Shown here piece after piece: positions 36,901 through 48,200 of a stretch of 64,000 nt of DNA. The stretch is taken from assembly GCA_025345505.1 (NCBI GenBank), contig JANVCC010000076.1, positions 9,387,156-9,451,155 of the forward strand, given 5' to 3'. The stretch is from Todiramphus chloris collaris (Eukaryota; Chordata; Aves; Coraciiformes; Alcedinidae). Below the pieces are notes generated by a model that worked only from the letters and a program-made list of their open reading frames with translations, ran no database searches and was not told the origin of the DNA. Positions within the stretch are counted from its first letter, which is position 1. Each line of letters begins with the position of its first letter. The position numbers and the translations under genes were made by a program.

Positions 36901-38565
36901 CAGAGCTGTGTCAGTGCTGGGCTGAGCACTACTCTGTGTAGAGAGCCAGGCGAACAGAGCCAGGCTGCTTCGATACCCCAGCCACCTTAGTTACAGATGG
37001 GGGATGTGCAGGTGTTGAATGCTCTGTTGTTCTCTGTCAGTGAGTCCTTTGTACAGCAGGATGTGGCTGAATCACAGCTTGGTGTGGATGCAGGTACGAG
37101 GAATGTCTCAACTGAAATCAAGCACGGCTCTGGCTTCCCACGTTTCAACAGGTATGCTGTTTAGCAAGCTTTGAATTTCTTGGTTTACGCCAGACAGAAC
37201 AGACAGGTCTCTTTCCCTGTTCTGCAAAGTGTTGTGTGTGCTCCCAGTACGGTAACAACCACGCTTAACAGACTGAGACAAACATCGTTTTAAATGAGAA
37301 ATTACTGTCTCGTGCTTGGAGAAACGCTGGGGAACCACCACCGAGGAGGCAGCAGGGACCAAGCAGAATGGCACAGAATGATTTTGCTGCTTAGTAAATA
37401 GCAAAAGACTAATTTTCCACTAGCTATAGAGCAAAAGCCACACAGGCATTACGTGTCAGTGCTGGGCCCTTGGGGGACTGGGGTATACTGGGAGGACAGT
37501 GTCTGTTTTTAGTAGGTTTTGAGGTATCACAATGAACTGCAATGAAACCCATATTTTTTTTCTGCGAGTTGAATTCAGCCCAGACTCCTAAAACGTACCA
37601 TTATTTTCCTATATGTACTCAAGACATACTGCAGCTTGCTTTTCATATTGCTTTCTTGTCTACTGGCAGCATCTACTGAGAGCTGAAATGGCCAAAGAGG
37701 GAGCTGATGAATAACAATTGCTCAGTTGTCTCACTTCTCAGTGCATCGGCAGCCTCCCTGCTCATTCCTCGCCAAATGCCCAGAAATGAGGTAGGCAAGA
37801 GTTTGAAAACACTCCTGGGGGCCAAGTGTTGCACAGTAGTGGGGACTGTGCTGGTCGGAGGCCACAGAAACATGTCTCAAACCTGGTACTAAAGTTTATT
37901 TGTAGCAAGAATGCTTTGCTCCTTCAGTCACCCTAGTTTACTGGTGCTTGTTGGGCTGTAGGGATTTTCTTTGTTAGGGTGGCTTTTTTGTTACCCTGTG
38001 ATGCCAGCCAGCTTCTAGCTGTGCATGTAAGCTGCCTGACACAACCTCTGTGTTTTGGTGGTGTCCGTTTTTCTGTGTGGAGTATGGTGGGAGAGTGGGA
38101 GTAAAAAAAAAAGAGTAGCCTTAAAACCATTTGGGAGCCAATGTAAAAAAAATAAGTTGTGTTTTGATCCCGTCCTCCCACTGGCATAAACCCAAGGTGG
38201 CTCAAACTGTGGTTTTCCTATTCGTATGCAAAACTGCTTTACTGTAAAGATAAGAGATTTTGGCAGAAGGAGGCTGACTCTTGCCCTTGTGGCCCTTAAG
38301 GTAATCTGAATACCTGCAGCTCATTGATCTCCCCTGTTGCTCTCACACTGGGTGAACTTCTTGTATGTGCTCAGCCTGATGCTACAACAGCTTGTGCCCA
38401 ATGGGATACCCTGTAGGATGTTGTCCCAAGTGCTCAGTGACTTGTGTGTTAGTGTGTATTAGACACTGGCCCAGGACTGAAATGACCAAGGACTCTGGTG
38501 GGTGATTAACTCAGAAATATACAATGTCTCTTTCTCTGTCACCACAACTCCACTTGGACCAAGAT
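30923..38565. other. Non-coding stretch, no gene seen
   Basis: No gene can be supported. Minor content: a short CR1-tail-like string ATAGAATCACAGAAGGG at about 33207-33223 (minus sense, possibly the last remnant of a copy), an AT-rich stretch with ATATAA repeats at 33233-33330, a T15 run at 34178-34192, and AAT repeats plus A10 near 36.44 kb. Reading frames are short, overlapping and domain-free. Confidence 0.5.
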
Positions 38566-38742
38566 ATCACAGAAGCATTTAGGTTGGAAAAGACCTTTGG
38601 GATTATCATGTCCAACCATTAGCCCTACTCTACAAGTTCACCCCTAGACCATGTCCCCCAACACCACATCCAAGCGATGTTTAAACACACCCAGGGATGG
38701 TGGCTCAACCCCCTCCCTGGGCAGCCCATTCCAATATCTCAC
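38566..38742 (-). mobile_element. CR1 LINE 3' end, 5'-truncated
   Basis: ATCACAGAAGCATTTAGG, TTGGAAAAGACCTTTGGGA, TGTCCAACCATTAGCCC, CCATGTCCCCCAACACCAC and CCCTCCCTGGGCAGCCC appear in the order expected for an avian CR1 read from its 3' end. About 175 bp are retained. The tail lacks a full terminal octamer on the low-coordinate side. Confidence 0.94.
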
Positions 38743-40025
38743 CAAATCTCATATGTTCAGAAGGAGGTGGAATGAAGGCAAGCAGGGGTAAAAATGTGAA
38801 AAATGACTGGTTTTCCTGTGTTGTTTCCTGGTCCTTGTTGTTTCCCAGGTGTTATTCTGGCTGCCAGCCCTGGGCAGGTAGAAGAGACAGAGCCCCATTT
38901 AAAGACTTATATAACAAATGCAATTTCTCTTCAAAGCTTTCTTCAGGCACTTTAAGCCAGAGCTCACAGAGAGTCCAAGCAGTGTCTCAGTGCTGTGACT
39001 CGGCAGTATTCTCGTGGCTGTACATAACGATGCCGTGCGCTGTTTAGATCAGTGGTACCCTCCTTCTTAAGCTCAAACCCTGGCAATAGTGATGATGGAA
39101 ATGCCAGTACTGCCTCAATATGTCATTTCACATTGGTCTCCTGAGACCAGAAGGCCACTTGTCTCTGGAAAGGCACAATAATTTCTGTCAGCTTGTTAAG
39201 CTGCCATACTGCTGACTCAGGCATTCAGCTATTGCAGAGCACTTCATCCCAGCTCTGTAATGGCCTGTCCCTTCTATTCCCTGTGGGGCAACTGGGAGAA
39301 GTTCCTGGAGGGAAAGGTCAAAGAACTCAGAAAAGATTTTAATTGTCAATCCGAGTTAAATCTGATGCTGGAAATAAAAAGATCTGAATACAGCTTTGAA
39401 TAACTGGGAGGGGGGAAAAAAGAATATATCTTGTGGAGTAGGCAAAGTGTTGAGCTCAGGACAGACAGCAGCTTCTGTGTGTATTTCAGCTCCCTGGAAG
39501 GAAGGAAAGATGGGAATAGAACCTGGATACAGCTTCATTCATTTGCAAGACAGGGAGAAAACCTTTATCAAAAATACCGTAAGGAGAAAATGTGAAGTAA
39601 CCAATGCAAGAGTTCAGGCCACATAATTTCTCAAGAGGCAGTAGACAATAGGAGAGCAGCTGATTCCAGGAGGACAAACAAAGTTTTTGAAGGATTTGTC
39701 TGTGAGTTTGGATGATAAGCAATATTAAGTGGCTTCTGAAAATAGTACGTAGGGCTGATATTTGGGATGGTGGGTCCTGGGATGAAGTTCTTTATAGGAC
39801 TAAGAAGGAACGGGTGCAGTGTTTCTTTTGTACTCGATCTGCTTGGGTTCTGGTTGCTTCTCAGAAGCCTGAAGAACTAAGGCTTGGAGAGTCTCTGAGG
39901 GGAGAGAGAGAGCAAGCTCATGCCTTCCAGGTAAAAATGCCAGCAAAGGAATACGGACAAACCTTCTCCATTTTGCAGAGAGACCGTAATGTTGCAGGGG
40001 GAGGGGGAGAATTTGTCCACAATAG

Positions 40026-40079
40026 CATTCCTTTTGGTCTCTTGATAGTAAACATTACTTTTGGTCTCTTGATAGTAAG
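40026..40079. repeat. 27-bp tandem duplication
   Basis: Two head-to-tail units of CATT(C/A)CTTTTGGTCTCTTG followed by ATAGTAA(A/G) differ at two positions. The unit length is a multiple of three, so the overlapping 138-codon plus frame (39712-40128) shows a nine-residue repeat (TFGLLIVN type). High identity suggests a fairly recent duplication. Confidence 0.9.
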
Positions 40080-40249
40080 CAAACTTGCTTTTGCAAATGA
40101 AAAGTGCAGCACCAGTTTAAGTGCTTAATGGGATGAAGGGCTTGGATAAAGCTGTATGTTTTCTAACCTCTCTTGACCATGCTTCACTAGCCTCTTCACT
40201 TGCCTTTCCTTTTACTTGAGGTAGATGTAAATATTGCTAGACAAGCTGG

Positions 40250-40480
40250 AAACGGTCTCACCATTCAGCTTTCCCATTAATTAGCAAATTAGGAAATGCA
40301 TCCATTTCCCAAGTGTTGTAATTTGCTGACTGCCTGCTTCACTTTGGTAAGTTAAAAGCATCTCCATAAAACCCTCTTATCAGTTGCATGGGATGTAACT
40401 ATTGAATAACACTTCTATTTTTCTGTAACAAACAAACAACTGGGGAGGCCGAGTGACATTTGTTAGTGGGTTTATACATG
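40250..40480. promoter_or_regulatory. TAAT-rich possible conserved non-coding element
   Basis: The block carries CCATTAATTAGCAAATTAGG, an octamer-like AAATGCATCCAT and further TAAT/ATTG cores, is repeat-free, and contains almost no CpG. This resembles vertebrate enhancer elements with homeodomain and POU sites. The call rests on motif density alone. Confidence 0.22.
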
Positions 40481-41335
40481 TCTTCCTTTGAAAATCATGA
40501 CCCAGCTGGACAAACAGTCTTTTCTGGGGAAATTAAGGTTTTATTGCAGAATTTTGCAAAAGTGTAGTTGAAACAGTAACTAGTTCAGGTAAAGGGCTTG
40601 ACCTCTTGCTCAAACTTGCAAAATAAATCCTGAATAGGTTTATTTCTGAGACTTGTGGTCCCATGCCTGTGCCTTTTGTGACAGCAACTGTTACTTTGGT
40701 TTCACTTGCACATGTAGAAGGCCAAGTCTGGGAGCAGAAATTCCAAAACACCATCAGAAAGCATGAGCTCGGCACATGAGGTTTGAGATTTCTAAACCAA
40801 TACATCCCCAAAATCACGCTGTTGAGAGTGTGTGGGGTATTTTTCTAAAAACACATGTGGAAGTTGGGGCAGTCATCTCCTCCTGGCCTGAAATATTGGT
40901 ACAATTTGTGTTTACTGTAGGAAAGTTTGGATGTCGACCTAGACTATTTTTTTTTCCCTTGGTATTCACAAGCAGGAAGAGCTGTTTTCAGCAGACCTCA
41001 GTTGCCACAACAGCATCATTACATCATCTTCAGATCATTTCTGACAGCAATCCTGGATACTGGAAGGGCTCCCAAGTGCTGTGTGCTCTCACGGAGTGAG
41101 TGTAACTGGAACCAGTGGAGAAAGACAAGCTGGTTAAACCACTTCTTCATTCCTACCACAATCTCTTTCTCTCCTCACCTACCAGCAAAAGAGTCAACTC
41201 GGGTGTTTCCCATCCATTTTGTGTTGGAAAGCTGTCAGTGGCTTTTCTTATGCAGTGTTTAATTTAGATGCTGTTTTATACAGAAAGTTCTGACTCGACA
41301 AAGGGCAGATGGTTCTTCTGACAGTGTGAACTTTC

Positions 41336-41510
41336 TGTAAGAGTAACTCAACGATCGGGGTGTCCGATAATATACCTTGTGCATGTTTGCATTAATTAGA
41401 TGCTTTAGTAGGTACATTTTCAGCACTGTGCTGCTGAATTAATTGAATTTCTGTCTCTTCTACTCTTCATTTAATTGTGGTTTATTTATTTTCAATAGCA
41501 TACATCTGGA
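41336..41510. promoter_or_regulatory. TAAT-rich possible conserved non-coding element
   Basis: Within 175 bp are GCATTAATTAGATGC, GCTGAATTAATTGAATTTC and CATTTAATTGTGG, three homeodomain-type palindromic or near-palindromic cores, plus ACGATCGGGGTGTCCGATA with three CpGs. The sequence looks single-copy and lies between ordinary non-coding DNA. Conservation across birds could not be examined. Confidence 0.27.
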
Positions 41511-42984
41511 TAAGCCCTTGAGTAGCCTTCAGTTGTTTTATCAGTTTATGGAGCTTCTAGGAAGCTTGGAGTAGTTTTTAGCCTTTGAATTCGGGTGTGA
41601 AGTGGCCTCAGTGAGCAAATTCTGGAAACGGCTCTTATGCCTGATAAATACAGGCTGCCCTTAGCCCAGTGACCGAGGTGGACTGGCCTCCCTGGTCCCA
41701 GCAGCACTAAAAGAAGGCAGAGTGGCCACCAGCAGGTCTGGTAGAAGGGCCTGTGTTGAACTTGCCCAAAGCTGTTGGGAGCAGAGCTGCTGCTGCGTAA
41801 GGATGATCTCGTCCTCCAGACAGTGCCAGGGGAAGGCTGTTGTGTGCCCTGTGGCAGAAGTGTGCAGCTTCCTCCCTGGTAACCTCAGTGACTGGGGAAC
41901 CCAGGAGCAGATGACAGGTGAGGTAGGTTTTATGATAGGTCTTCTGGTTCTTGTAGTGTTCTGATGTGTTTTATGTATAGATCCTTAAACTCATAGACAC
42001 CTCTTCTCTCTCCTCTCATTTTCATTTGAGATGACTGATTGAAGTCTTTGCTTATAGGCAAAGGACCGCTTTCAAATGCCTTTTTAACTCTGCCACATTT
42101 GTTTCCTGCTGTGAGCTAATTGTCTGGTGATCCCACAAAACACACTCCGATCTGTCTGTGAATGCTGCACAGCAGCATGTTCTGAAGGCTGAGCAGGACT
42201 TCGCTGGGGCAGAAGCATCTGCTCCCTGCTCCGCAGAACTGCAATTACAGGCTCGGGTCTAGATTAGCAGAGCCCAACAGGCACAATCCTGCAGAAGAAT
42301 GCAAAGTCTTTTCACTGGGGGCCGTTATGTAAATGTGTCTCTAGCCCGGGTTGAAATATTTAGTCACGAGATGAAAACTGTTCAGAAAATCTTGTAGAGT
42401 GAAACAATTTGTTCAGGTGCTGGATGTAAAATCACTTTAATCACGGTATAATGGACAGCATGGTGCAGATAAGCAGCGTTCCTCTCTGCTCAAAGGTTGT
42501 TGGCATCGTACTTCTGTCTCCTTTTGGAAGTCTGGTTTGGTGAGATGCTGATGGAAGCCTACCAGTGGCAGGCAGTGCGTGCAGCTCGGTACCGACACGT
42601 ATGGATTTGCTCAAGTGGCTAAGGTGGTGACGGTCTGTTTGTAGCTACAGAATGGGGCTGCAGGTCACGTTCCAAGCCCAAAGCAATGTGTTTGGGCAGG
42701 GTGTTTTGGATCCTCGATCAACACTACACTGGAGTATGTCTGAGTGTTCTGACAAAAGGCTGGAATGGTTATTAGCAAGAACACAGGCCACCAACACAGG
42801 TGCTGTGTGTAAGAAGGGACTTTCTAATTCATGTGTGCCTTGAGAAAATAAATATTCTCATGTTCCCCTGCCACATTTTCCTAGTGTGACAGCAGAGGGA
42901 TCAAGGTTTGTAACTAAGACACCAGAGAAAGGAAGGGTCGACTTCATTTGTGCAAATTAGTTTGAAAGCAAAGAGCTTCTGCTG

Positions 42985-43080
42985 GTTCCTGTGTGATCTC
43001 CTCTAGGAGATCCTGCTCTGGAAGGGGGGTTGGACTAGAAGACCTTTAGAGGTCCCTTCCAGCCCCTACCATTCTGTGGT
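42985..43080 (+). mobile_element. CR1 LINE 3' end, 5'-truncated
   Basis: GTGATCTCCTCTAGGAGATC, TGGAAGGGGGGTTGGACTAG, AAGACCTTTAGAGGTCCC and TTCCAGCCCCTACCATTCTG give the last roughly 95 bp of a CR1 in the forward sense, ending at a decayed form of the terminal octamer. This is the only clear plus-oriented CR1 in the window. Confidence 0.93.
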
Positions 43081-44765
43081 TTGCTTGTGAGGATCAACAG
43101 CCTGATTTAAGCGTTTCCTTCAGCCAAAGAACTGATAGTGCTTTTAAGAGGGGAGGGGGACACAGAGTGCGTGTATTACCAAGAGGTAACAAAAATGTTC
43201 TGTTTGGGAGGGGAGAAAGGATCTGATGAAAGCAGGTGAGTTTGTGGAGGCTGAGGGATGAGCTGTACCAGGTACGGGAGCAGAATTGCTGAGCTCGTGT
43301 CTCCTTGGGCTGCAGCAGGCTTGGCCATTTAAAATTCCTCAGGGTTGTTCGTGCGTTTGGAAGATAGGAGTATTTTTGTGTGCAAGTGGGATTGTGTGAA
43401 ACATTGTTCTCCACTTTGTGCCCTCGGCTTGGTCAGATGGGAGATGGAAAAGATTCGGTGCAGTTTAAATGCAAATAAATCTGGATGCAGCTTTCCCACT
43501 TTGAGCCTCATTCTCAACGCGGTGCTCAGAAGTAGAGGAATTAAAGCAAAATGTTTTGGGTTTTGTTGTTGGTGGTTTTGTTGGGTTTTTTCAATCCCTT
43601 CCTTTCCAAACAAAATAGCTACAGCTCAAGGTTAAGCTCTTGCATTGTGGAAAACCAGCATCAGGGTCTCGATGGTTTGCTGGCTGTGTTTATTTCCCAG
43701 GGGTTTGCACAGGTAAAGGGGAACGGTGGGAAACTCCTGCCCTGAGCAGCTCTGTCACCGGGACAGTGCCCGTTGGTAACCCGCACATCACGTTACAGCG
43801 ACCACGGGACCCTTTTCAGTGCAGGCCTGGGAAGAGCTCGGGGTAACTTCCCAGGGTGTCACAGAGGAAGGCAGCATGCTGACGGGACTCACAAGGACCA
43901 GAAAATTCCCCAGGACCCTTTCTGAGCGTGTTTGCTGGAACTGCTCTTTCCAGAGCCAGGCATCCAACGTCAGGGCTCAGGGAAACACACCATACAACCT
44001 CCGAGGGGTGGCCTCTCTTCTAAAATGAGTTTCATCAAAAATCCCAACCCCAAATGAGGGGTACCAGTGCCTCATTTATACTTAACAGCTAATACCTAAA
44101 ACATACATGGATTTGGTGAGAAACCAAAATCCATTTTAGTATTTTTTTTCTCTGCTTAATTTAGTATAAGTTAATACAGAGATGGACATGTTGCTCAGGA
44201 GACAGCGTTCTGCCCCAGACTGTCTTGTAGTTACTGCCTCAGTCTCTGCCTCTCAAGTTTGATTTCACAGGACGCAAGAAGTCACAAGTATCACTCTCTA
44301 GCATGGTTGTTGGGTGCCTTGGTTGGAGGAGCCTGTTGTTTGCCAGTGTCTGTTTCAGTATTTTATGGCAAGCAAAAGAACTTCCCCAGGAGGTGTTGAC
44401 ATTCCATCAAGTATCCTGAAATTTAGTACTTGGAGTACATGGGCAGAAGGGCTGGAGACATCTCTTATCCTGGTAGGGGCAGGTTTGAACTTGTCTCCTG
44501 TATGGAGAAGGAAAATGTTCTATTTCTGTACTAAGGTTAAGGTGGGACACTTGGTTTTCTCCAAAAAGAATGAAAATGGGAGATACAGGGAAGAAGAAAA
44601 TGTCAGCAGTGCCGGATGTGACAGCTTGCTTAGTTTGCAGCCACAGTCCTTTGTGCCTTTCCTCGGCTCTCTGCTTTCTCTGAGCATGTCTACAAAGTGG
44701 TGCTTGGGCTGAGTTTTAGCTGTTCTGGGCTCTTTAACCCACTCTGGGCTCTAGACTGTCGCCAG
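43081..44765. other. Non-coding stretch before the gap
   Basis: No gene is supported. GC content is a little higher around 43.72-44.0 kb with several CpGs but no island. Overlapping frames on both strands (43094-43846) have no domains. Confidence 0.45.
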
Positions 44766-44775
44766 NNNNNNNNNN
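44766..44775. other. Assembly gap of 10 N
   Basis: Ten unknown bases interrupt the sequence between GTCGCCAG and CCCCTCCTTC. The true missing length is not knowable from the window. The gap lies exactly at the edge of the polypyrimidine tract that follows, which suggests the repeat stopped the assembly. Reading frames running across the Ns (44697-44900 plus, 44734-44949 minus) are not meaningful. Confidence 0.98.
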
Positions 44776-45295
44776 CCCCTCCTTCTTATTGCACCCCTCT
44801 TTTACTTCTAGTCCTCCTCCTTTCTGGACTCCTCCATTCCACCTTGTTGCTTTCCTTCCCTTCCTCATTTCCACCCTTTCTTCTTCTCCCCTTCCTTTAG
44901 TCCCACTCCTTTCATTCCTGGCTTCTTCTCCTCCTCTTTTTCCCCTCATTAAGCTTGTGCATCAGCTTCCCCCACTTGCTTTACCCCACTGTCTTCATTT
45001 CCCACTGCTTTCCTTCCTGGCTTTCTCCTATCCTTTTTTCCCTCTCCTTGTTCTGCTCATTTTGTTCCTGACTTCCTCCCCTCCTTCTGCTTGTCCTTTC
45101 CTTTCAATCCTGGCTTCCTCCCCTCCTGATTCTGGTCCCGCTCCTTTCCTTCCTGAGTTTCTCCTCTTTGTCCCCCTGCATTACTTTCTAGCTTCCTCCT
45201 CTTACTCTGAGACCTTGCTTTAGAGCCTTCCTCCCCTTCTTCCCACCTTCATTCATCGGTGCAGGGTTCCTCCTTTCCCCTGCCTTCCTCCCTGA
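44776..45295. repeat. Strand-asymmetric polypyrimidine minisatellite
   Basis: For about 500 bp the plus strand is dominated by C and T. A degenerate unit of about 40-55 bp recurs, centred on TCCTTTC.TTCCTGGCTTCC followed by TCC(C/T)CTCCT. I can trace at least five copies (near 44.90, 45.00, 45.06, 45.10 and 45.14 kb), each diverged. Long homopurine/homopyrimidine DNA can form triplex (H-DNA) and is hard to sequence. Reading frames here, such as 44789-45223, are low-complexity and not genes. Confidence 0.85.
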
Positions 45296-48200
45296 GGTCA
45301 CTTCTCCAAAGCACTACACCCACTTGCTGCTTTAGCCTCCCCTAGGTGGATGGAGTCCACTTTTCCTTTGATTGTGTCAGGATTCTGACAGATTTGAGTG
45401 GATTTTTACAGGATACACTTGAGAATTCTCTCTAGCTGGAAAACAAAGTAAAAACTATACAGGGCAGGGGGGAAAGGGTTTATTAGCACCAGCTAAGTGG
45501 CAATCCTGTAGAAGAAGAATACACTCTGAATTTACTAAGTCAAATACTGCACCTGTTTCCCATTGTACAGTATACTGTATAGACACATCCATATCAATAT
45601 TGGTAGATTAATATTAGTTGCTGTAATCTACAGCACTTCAGCACTGAGAAGGATCCCCCCAGGTGTAGAGAAGGGGGGCAGTCAATAACTCAGTGCAGTT
45701 TTGGAGTATCACCAACTGAGAGTCTGGTTGAGGAATATTGGAATTAAGTAGGTGGCTGCTTTTCCAGGGTGCCTGAGGCCAAGGACCTTGTTCTGTGCTG
45801 ACAAGGGACAGGCAGCAGCAGCAGCTGAGCCCCTGTCCTTGCCTGCCAGGCTTGCACTGCTGATCCTCACGCAGGGCTTTGGGCTGGCTCCATTCCATTT
45901 AGCAAAGCACCAGGGCTGCTGCCGAGGATGGAGGACTTTGGAAGTATTTCCTGTCCTTTTCCATGTCTCAGGTGTGGGGGTATTTTCAGTATCCCTCTGT
46001 GAGCTCAGTGTGAGGTGTTCTGGTGGGGGAAACAAGACAAGGAGGGTTTTTATTCTGAGCTGTGGATAATGATGCACTGAAAACTCTGTACCAGGAACAC
46101 ATCAGTCCTACTAACAGGTTACCCTGATTGCTGCCCTCACTTTGCTGTTACCATGACCATAACCAAGCTGACGGTTTAAACTTGGCATTAACACTGTGGA
46201 TCACTAATAATTTATGGCAAAGGTTATCATTAATAAACTTACTTTCTTCCACTTTTCCTATCAGTCATCAAGCACTAAGAACATTTTTGGAACAGCGGAA
46301 CTTGGGCCAGATTTAGACCAATTCTGTTAATTTAAGACTTTGACAAAACGTCACAGCACCAAGACAGCTGGAGCACTGCTGATTGCCCTGGGACAACATC
46401 TCCAATTGTAAGCATGGGCCATTCAGCCAAAGCCCATGACCAGGCTTTGGCCCATGTGTTTGCTTCAGAATTTGTAACCAGATTAGCTAGTGTTCGCCCA
46501 GGCACCTCTGGGCCCTGGAGCTCTCTAGGAGAAGACAGCGTGGTCAGATTGACAAATATGAGATGAAAAGGTGGACTGGACTTACCACAGGTGAGCTGGG
46601 CCAGAGACCAGGGTTGGTGTCAGATGTGGGATTGGTGGCACATCAGGGATGCAGGCAGTTCTGCAACAGCATCACCTACACGCTGGATGGAGTTGTCTTC
46701 ATCCATACAGTATCTCCTGTTTGGCTTTTTGTTTCAGGGTTGGTTTCTGGTTTGTGCTGGTTGGTTTTGTCTCTGTCCCCCCCTGCCTGCAGTGACTATG
46801 CATCTGTTTTGAATCACCTGTGAGAGAAGAGAGGAGTTAAGGTGAAGTAGTGCTTTTAGTTATTCAGGGTGTCAGTAGTGGCTGTTTTCAGCTCACAACA
46901 TTTAAATGAAATCTCCACACAATCGGGCAAGTTGTAATTCAGTCAGAAACCCATCTGACTACCCCAAGGAATCCCATCAGAGCTGCTTACTCAGCAAGAA
47001 AGAATTTTAACTAGAAATTTGAAATAAGCTTTCCTTCAGTTTTGCCAGGAACAAAATGGGCTGGTGCTTGGTGCCTCCATTTGGGGCATTAAAGCCTTTG
47101 CAAAACAGCATTTAACAAAACCTCTAGAATTTAAGACTGTGATAAATGAGTCTATATTTCTGCCAAGCCCCCGTGGGGAATCAAAGTGTTTTGCAAACAT
47201 GTCTAGGTGCAAAGTCCACCACCACTTCTGCTGGGAGGAGCTTTAAAAGTTCTCTCTTGCAATATAAAATGATGAATTACTGAGTTGCACACAAAGCTGT
47301 CTCTTAAGATGCAGCTAATAAGCAATAGGAGGTAGAGAGCAATTTGAATGGCAAATTAGTATTTGGGCTTTTTGAATGGGTCATGGGGTATTAGCCCTGA
47401 GAGGTATTTTGAACTGTTAGATGAACTCCAGTATGACACTTGCTCCAAGCCCCAGGCAAGAGCTGCAGCAACAGGGTCAGCTCCCATCACTCAGAAATGG
47501 TGAGTCTGAAACCAGGCACTAGTTCTGAGGCCAACGATTCAACCCCAAGAATCTGGGGGAGGATGGCAGAGGGAAGTCACTGACTCTGCATGAAGTGGCT
47601 GTAGAGTAAGTCGATTGGGCTTTCTACTGTTAATCAAAACTTCCTCAACAGGCCCAGTTCTGATACTGGTGCAGCATTTTGCATCCAAGTACAGCATGAG
47701 GGTTGACTCTGTGACAGCAGCATTGTCCTAGGAAGAAAGCCCCTGAAGGATGTCCCAGCCTTACCTCCAAGAAAAGCATCTTCCTCTGTGCTCCAGAATT
47801 GTTCAGTGTAGGAAGCCAACCTTCCCACCTGCAGTGATTTTCTTCTGCTGCTCAGGATCCCAGCAGCTTGTTCAGGAAGGGGTCTGATCATGTGCAGAGC
47901 AAGTCTGAACATACAGCTGGAACAGACAAGGCAATTCTGTAATTTGGGGCAGCATAGGCAAGGGCTTGATCATAAGCTTTCTGGTGTGGTTTTGGTCTGG
48001 GTGGTTTTTCCCTTCTCTGTGCAGTGTAAGACCTGCTGGCTCATGTGCCCCAAACACATACACCTGGTGAAGGTCAGGAATGAGGTTTTGTGTTAAAGCC
48101 TGAGTTACAGCATTTAAGGCATTCCTTTTGTTTTTGTATGTGTAAAGAGACTTTCCACCACTAGATCTGGATAATTGAGCTGTGAGCTACATGAACCAGG

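Noticed and set aside
44789-45223. 144-codon plus-strand frame of Pro, Leu, Ser and Phe
   Set aside because: Direct translation of the polypyrimidine minisatellite, not a protein gene.
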